From positions 62,001 through 126,000 of the forward strand of contig PCUU01000024.1 in NCBI GenBank assembly GCA_002786855.1: 64,000 nt of DNA, read 5' to 3'. Shown here one piece after another: positions 60,701 to 64,000 of the stretch (positions within the stretch are counted from its first letter, which is position 1; each line of letters begins with the position of its first letter). The translations under genes and the position numbers were made by a program. The notes under the pieces were generated by a model. The model was not told where the DNA came from and did not search any database. It saw nothing but the letters and a program-made list of their open reading frames with translations. Origin of the DNA: Cytophagales bacterium CG12_big_fil_rev_8_21_14_0_65_40_12. GTDB taxonomy: Bacteria > Bacteroidota > Bacteroidia > Cytophagales > Cyclobacteriaceae.

Positions 60701-61588
60701 ACGTTTGTCTAGCTGCTTAATGGTGTTTTCCAAAAGCGAAGCTTCATCTCGTTGACCTTTGGCCTTGCGCTGAATAATGTGCTTGCCTCCTTCTTTTTTA
60801 TCTTCCAATCCAATAATATGGAGTAGCTCTTTATAGAATTCTTTATTGAGGCTATTGCTATCGTTGGCAAAATTGAGCTTGAGCAGATGTTCTGGAGAGA
60901 AAATCTTATAGAGCGCGATTAGTTTTTTGTTGCTCTCGCTGTCACCTTTCTTTAAAACCGTTTCATAATCTTTTAGATCGAAATGGGTGAATGTAATTTC
61001 GGTTTCGAGTTTATCTAAAAATGGCTTAGCAATGTCGTTATAGAAAACCGAGGTATTGGACGCAGAAAGTTGCTTGCTTTCAAATTGATCGAACTGCTTA
61101 ACAAGGCCTTTATTTTGGGCGAACAGCTTTTCGAAAACCTGCGCATCGAAGATAAACCACTCGTGAATATTGGTGATGATCAGGTGTCTGACTTCCAAAT
61201 TTTTTGCGGTAATGCGTTCTCGCAAATAATACAGAATCAGCTCATGAAATGCCTTTCGGTTCAGGTTGTCTTTGGTCACCATTTCAGCTTTGTTGGTCGG
61301 CCTCTTCGCCTCAATAATTACCCCAACCGAGTCGCTGCTTTTAGGACCATTGAAAATCGCCCAGTCAATATTCTGCTTTACATTAAAGTGGTATTCTTCC
61401 CCGAAATAGGTCTTTTTTAGGAAATCCCGCATTTCGGTTTTGTGGTTCTCCTCGTCTTTGGCATCATCTACTTGGCTAATGAGGTAGAGTAAGTTTTGCC
61501 TAAACGCTTCAATATCATTCCTGAAAGGTTTTACCTTCCGGTATGCTTGGTTAAGGGCGTCTTTTGGTTGTATGGGGTGGAGAAGCAT
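57740..61588 (-). CDS. Eco57I-like type IIG restriction-modification enzyme
   Basis: A 1282-residue fused endonuclease-methyltransferase. A PD-(D/E)XK-like nuclease is near the N-terminus (Asp75 in NIDWAIFN, Glu93 and Lys95 in VIIEAKR). A long helical linker follows to about 480, then an N6-adenine methylase: CDPAVGSGHFLVSALNE near 550 and GNPPYIRQ near 862 as the catalytic NPPY. The C-terminal 350 residues should be the target-recognition domain. Recognition site is unknown. It has the same wording as large class-II methylases annotated in defence islands. It lies 22 bp after the DUF1016 gene. Confidence 0.92.
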   Translation of the reverse strand: MLLHPIQPKDALNQAYRKVKPFRNDIEAFRQNLLYLISQVDDAKDEENHKTEMRDFLKKTYFGEEYHFNVKQNIDWAIFNGPKSSDSVGVIIEAKRPTNKAEMVTKDNLNRKAFHELILYYLRERITAKNLEVRHLIITNIHEWFIFDAQVFEKLFAQNKGLVKQFDQFESKQLSASNTSVFYNDIAKPFLDKLETEITFTHFDLKDYETVLKKGDSESNKKLIALYKIFSPEHLLKLNFANDSNSLNKEFYKELLHIIGLEDKKEGGKHIIQRKAKGQRDEASLLENTIKQLDKRDLIFQVEKPIQYGASKEDQLFGVALELVITWVNRVLFLKLLEAQLISYNKDKAFAFLNANLIHDYDDLDDLFFGVLAKKPEERDEENHKKFGQVPYLNSSLFESTTLEASTLYVGLLRDERQLPLHNQTVLKDNNGKRKGGELSALHYLFAFLDAYDFSSENGEEIQEEKKTLINASVLGLIFEKINGYKDGSFFTPGFITMYMCRETIRRAVLQRFKNDFGIEADDIDDLYSQLDRKKKPEYNAAINSLKICDPAVGSGHFLVSALNELIAIKSELEILIDKEGKPLRDCTFEVINDELIIKLDDELFQYNPKNPTSQRIQETIFHEKQTIIENCLFGVDINPNSVKICRLRLWIELLKHAYYRQATEPSKGFKPLEGYDKVGSYSTLETLPNIDINIKCGNSLISRFGLDEDLSRILKSVKWNIETYKGFVLDYKHASNKEEKKGLEKLIEQIKSDFRSEIARDNPIQRRLDKLGYELFKLTGKGKDGFGLMMFDPEEDYGKDKLLKKKREAKIKKLEKDIAIEQGKLDEIKSNKIYQNAFEWRFEFPEVLNHNGDFLGFDVVIGNPPYIRQEAFSADKPYLQQHYQTAAGTADLFVYFVERGMNVLAQNGQFIYILPNKWMRAGYGKNLRNWVGQFSIESIVDFGDLPVFEEATTYPCIWHMSKTANAEPNFKACTIESLEFDVSLGEYVKQNQFEVNQSLLPENGWTLVDDKIQRLLEKIKNQGAPLGEYVEGKIYRGVLTGYNEAFVIDEATKNQLIEEDPKSAEIIKPFLAGRDIKRYQQPKSDKYLILFKNGDTKKWFGDLDEEKAWEKLQEKFPSISSFLKQFEVKAKARYDQGHYWWELRACDYYEEFEKPKVMLPDISIRCEALYDEGNFYCVNTAYIMPTLKKSDLGLLNSGLVLFFYGNITQTIRGGYYRFIRQYLEQIPMVDSTSLESKVDQILSLKKENPQADTSALEREIDLMVYELYGLSEEEIKIIEES

Positions 61589-61610
61589 TTATTAAATTTA
61601 GACAAATAGG

Positions 61611-63194
61611 TTAGTTGTTAGCGTCAATACCATCAAGCCTTTCTTCAATATCGGTGGCTAAGTCTTCTGTGAGTTTGTTAGCCCATACTTCAATTTCGGA
61701 TTTTGATGGTAATTGATGATAAAGAAATTCTATTTCAGGCTTTCGGTCATTATCATAAAAGATTTGATATTTTAGCTCCAAAAGACGAATTGTTAGTTGT
61801 CTATAGACTTGAAAAGCCTCAGTGCCTGCAGGAATAAAACCATCAAGATTCAGGCATATTCTTAGCTCGTAAGGATTTGGTTCTTCCTTCAGTTTATTTT
61901 CAAAATCATCCTTTTCGTAAAACCTATGACTTGTATGCTCTAGAGTGCTCCTATCATATTTAAACAGAGTCCTCAATTCTGTACTTTTCAATTTAAATGA
62001 ATCCCAAAGGGGATAAATATAACCGTCAACTATTTTTCTGATAGTTTCCTCGCTTTTTGATTCTTCGATTTTGGGCTTTTTAAGCCGTTCAACTCTTTCT
62101 TTGATGGACTTTAGTCTTGTTTCAATACTAGAGGAGGGAATATCAATATCCTTTTCTAGCTCCCTCTCAAGCTCTTCAACGGTAGGAAGATCCTCCTTAA
62201 ACTCATCTGGTAATGCACTATGAAATTTGTAATCAGCAACTCCAAGTGGTTTGTCTAGGCCCTTCAATGAATATTCAATTACGGTTTTGTTGGGAGTTTT
62301 ACATAAAAGAATACCAATTGTTGGTTCATCAAGCATTCCTCTTAATTGTGCATCAATCGAGTTGATGTAGAAGTTTAATTTACCCGTATATTCTGGTTTA
62401 AATTCTCCCACTTTCAACTCAAAAATTACATAGCAATGAAGTCTGATATTGTAAAAGAGTAAATCTAAGAAATAGTCACTGCCATCAACCTGAAGGTTAT
62501 ATTGATTTCCTACATAAGCAAAGCCCTTACCAAGCTCCAATAAGAATTTTTTCATATTGCCGATCAAGGCATTTTCGAAATCTCTTTCGTGCATTTTTTC
62601 CCCCAGAGATAGAAAATCAAATACATATGGGCTTTTGATTGTTTCAACAGCCAAATCTGATTGAGCAGGAGTTAGCGTTGAATTGAAGTTAGTAATTGCA
62701 GCTCCCTGCCTCTCATGAAGTTTGTTTTCAATTTGGGCCAGCATTACATTTCTACTCCAACCGTTATCAACTGTTTTTTGAATGTAAAAAAGCCTGATTT
62801 TCTCTTCCTTTATTTTTTCCAATAAAGTCAAATGATGATACCAAGTCAATTGTGCAAGTGGTGCTTGCACAATTACGGAGTCTTGCTTGTCCAACAATTG
62901 TGCAAGTGATGCTTGCACAATTCCGCTAGGATAAGCTTCTGCAAAAACCCGCATATATTTTAAGTTTCGCTCAGACAAACCCTTCATGTCAGGGAATTCT
63001 AACCTTAAATCATCTGCTAAATGTTTAATTACTTTAGCTCCCCAACCTTCCAATGCTTGCTGCTCAAGAATTGTTTTACCTATTTCCCAGTAAAGACAAA
63101 GAAGTTGCTCATTCACTACAATGCTGGCCTTAAGTCGTGCCAGCCTGATGCTCTCCTTCAGAGACTTTAAAATGTTTTCGTAATTACCCGTCAT
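61611..63194 (-). CDS. DUF1016 (YhcG-like) nuclease
   Basis: A 527-residue protein of the DUF1016/YhcG family. The N-terminal helical domain (about 1-90) has LYWEIGKTI and GLSERNLKYMRVFAEAYP. Two copies of a VQAxLAQL motif follow (about 91-116) and then TWYHHLTLLEKI. The PD-(D/E)XK nuclease is at about 200-320 with DYFLDLLFYN and VIFELKVGEF as the Asp and Glu-x-Lys positions, and LNFYINSIDAQL after it. The C-terminal 180 residues are a charged extension that ordinary DUF1016 proteins lack. It is the first gene of the defence cassette. Confidence 0.88.
   Translation of the reverse strand: MTGNYENILKSLKESIRLARLKASIVVNEQLLCLYWEIGKTILEQQALEGWGAKVIKHLADDLRLEFPDMKGLSERNLKYMRVFAEAYPSGIVQASLAQLLDKQDSVIVQAPLAQLTWYHHLTLLEKIKEEKIRLFYIQKTVDNGWSRNVMLAQIENKLHERQGAAITNFNSTLTPAQSDLAVETIKSPYVFDFLSLGEKMHERDFENALIGNMKKFLLELGKGFAYVGNQYNLQVDGSDYFLDLLFYNIRLHCYVIFELKVGEFKPEYTGKLNFYINSIDAQLRGMLDEPTIGILLCKTPNKTVIEYSLKGLDKPLGVADYKFHSALPDEFKEDLPTVEELERELEKDIDIPSSSIETRLKSIKERVERLKKPKIEESKSEETIRKIVDGYIYPLWDSFKLKSTELRTLFKYDRSTLEHTSHRFYEKDDFENKLKEEPNPYELRICLNLDGFIPAGTEAFQVYRQLTIRLLELKYQIFYDNDRKPEIEFLYHQLPSKSEIEVWANKLTEDLATDIEERLDGIDANN
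62848..62922. repeat. two in-frame palindromic repeats inside the DUF1016 gene
   Basis: Two 27-bp palindromes, each with perfect 11-bp arms AATTGTGCAAG and CTTGCACAATT and a 5-bp centre, at 62848-62874 and 62896-62922. They differ only in one centre base and start 48 bp (16 codons) apart. In the minus frame each encodes IVQA(S/P)LAQL, so both copies keep the gene open. Confidence 0.85.
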
Positions 63195-63252
63195 TTCTTA
63201 CAAGTCAAAATAACAAAAATAACTATGAAAATTAGTCAATCTATTTTAAACC

Positions 63253-63618
63253 TCAAATCGCCCTCCCAAAAGGAGCGAAAGCCAAGCCAGCCAATTTAAA
63301 GTGCTGCATACCGAAGGGAAGGCCAATAATGGTAATTGAGAAGAGGATTCCCCAGAAGAGGTGGGTGAGGAAAAGCCAGAAACCTCCGAAAATGATCCAG
63401 ATGATATTGAGTGGTAAAAACAGACAACCACCCACAGCGCTGCCGGGTCTCACTTCTTGACCGAAAGGGGCAAAACCAAGAATCGCAAGTTTAAAACATT
63501 GAATGCCAAAGGGAATACCTACTACAGTAAGGCAAAGTGCGATTCCCCCAATAATATATTCCAAAGCGATCATCCAACCGCCAAATACAATCCAGATGAT
63601 GTTTCCTAAAAGCCTCAT
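63253..63618 (-). CDS. YccF domain membrane protein
   Basis: A 121-residue inner-membrane protein made of two YccF repeats. Repeat 1 is NIIWIVFGGWMIALEYIIGG, VVGIPFGIQCFKLAILGFAPFG; repeat 2 is NIIWIIFGGFWLFLTHLFWG, IIGLPFGMQHFKLAGLAFAPFG, read in parts. Four hydrophobic helices. Function is unknown, though related proteins are found near helicases. It overlaps the gene upstream by 4 bp. Confidence 0.9.
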   Translation of the reverse strand: MRLLGNIIWIVFGGWMIALEYIIGGIALCLTVVGIPFGIQCFKLAILGFAPFGQEVRPGSAVGGCLFLPLNIIWIIFGGFWLFLTHLFWGILFSITIIGLPFGMQHFKLAGLAFAPFGRAI

Positions 63619-63959
63619 AAAATATCTTTGAAAGAAAGCACCTCTAAATTTTCCGTAGACAGCTCAAAAACCGTTGTCAATGGCTGATCCTCGAGTTGAT
63701 ACTGATGCAAGTAGTGAACAGATGTTTTTCCACTTAAATCCATATGAAAAACGGAGAGGTTTAAGGCATTAAGCTGTTGATTTAAGATTGAGATTTGATC
63801 GTTAAAAAGTTGTTGCTGTAATTTATATTCTTCTAAAACTGAAGAATTGGTTTTAGCCGAAGACTTCTCCATTTGCTTATCTAGCCTTACATTCTCAAAA
63901 ATCAATTCATCCAAAAGGTCAAATTCAAAATTATCATTAGCGGCTAAAAAACGATGCAT
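63615..63959 (-). CDS. hypothetical protein, possibly continuing past the window
   Basis: At least 114 residues from an ATG at 63959 (MHRFLAANDNFEF). The frame stays open upstream to the window end, with a TTG at 63986, so the true start may lie outside. The middle is acidic and Gln-rich with a coiled-coil look (YKLQQQLFNDQISILNQQ), followed by a strand-rich end. No family recognised. It overlaps the YccF gene by 4 bp, so the two are co-translated. Confidence 0.55.
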   Translation of the reverse strand: MHRFLAANDNFEFDLLDELIFENVRLDKQMEKSSAKTNSSVLEEYKLQQQLFNDQISILNQQLNALNLSVFHMDLSGKTSVHYLHQYQLEDQPLTTVFELSTENLEVLSFKDIL

Positions 63960-64000
63960 GATGCCATTTTTACCTTCCTGAAGCAAATTTGAAGCAAGGC

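Noticed and set aside
57740-61588. The large methylase as PglX of a BREX system
   Set aside because: No other BREX genes (brxA, brxB, brxC, pglZ, brxL) are next to it, and the N-terminal nuclease motif fits a type IIG enzyme.
63246-63431. A 61-codon minus-strand frame overlapping the YccF gene
   Set aside because: It is an out-of-frame reading of the YccF coding sequence on the same strand.
1-64000. CRISPR array, tRNA or rRNA genes, insertion sequence or prophage
   Set aside because: Reading the gaps between genes showed no regularly spaced repeats, cloverleaf-like stretches, rRNA-like sequence or transposase and phage proteins. A covariance-model search would be needed to exclude small RNAs fully.

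Overview
The window looks like a chromosome segment of a gliding-type marine Bacteroidota, most likely order Cytophagales. Reasons: a GldB gliding lipoprotein, PorT-like and FadL-like outer-membrane barrels, DUF4783, DUF4221 and DUF6787 family proteins, many genes opening with Sec or lipoprotein signals, few Shine-Dalgarno sites, moderate-to-low G+C, and several promoters of the Bacteroidota type (TTTG at -33, TAnnTTTG at -7). The genus is inference. I saw no tRNA, rRNA, CRISPR array, transposase or phage gene.

Layout. 0-9 kb: M20 dipeptidase, TlpA-like thioredoxin protein, a 1558-residue secreted protein of unknown role, prmA, tpiA and divergent recX. 9-13 kb: DinB-like gene, two intergenic palindromic repeats, and a four-gene DNA-alkylation-repair operon (AraC-methyltransferase fusion, 2OG-Fe oxygenase, stand-alone Ada zinc domain, AlkB). 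13-17 kb: DUF4221 lipoprotein, DUF4105 protein, radical SAM/SPASM protein, a FeoB-associated-type small protein and a PIN toxin/antitoxin pair. 17-22 kb: inositol-phosphatase-like gene and a tight four-gene amidoligase cluster (C39-like peptidase, RimK-like ATP-grasp, GCS2 ligase, N-formylglutamate amidohydrolase-like) divergent from an ECF sigma gene. 23-32 kb: rsmI, a pterin dehydratase, a lipoprotein methyltransferase, DUF493, then an envelope-biogenesis block (PpiD-like foldase, CNNM/CBS protein, small membrane protein, LptC, TPR protein, outer-membrane barrel). 32-42 kb: amino-acid dehydrogenase, NhaD antiporter, Fur regulator, universal stress protein, gpmI, nadC, YcxB and EamA proteins. 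42-47 kb: an AAA/DUF4143 ATPase and a PadR-permease pair, both with palindromes over their promoters. 47-54 kb: uvrA, ECF sigma operon, nth, glycosyltransferase, gldB, PorT-like barrel.

54-63 kb is accessory. It holds an unknown protein, a HigB/HigA-IrrE toxin-antitoxin pair with a clear operator, and a compact three-gene cassette (DUF1016 nuclease, Eco57I-like restriction-methylase, a third PD-(D/E)XK-like protein). The DUF1016 gene carries two in-frame copies of a 27-bp palindrome. The window ends in a YccF gene and an unknown protein that may continue past the edge.

The strongest candidates for little-described biology are the amidoligase cluster (18173-22294), the three-nuclease cassette (56743-63194) with its intragenic palindromes, and the split Ada operon (10172-12585). 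Family calls rest on reading motifs by eye; no searches were run.
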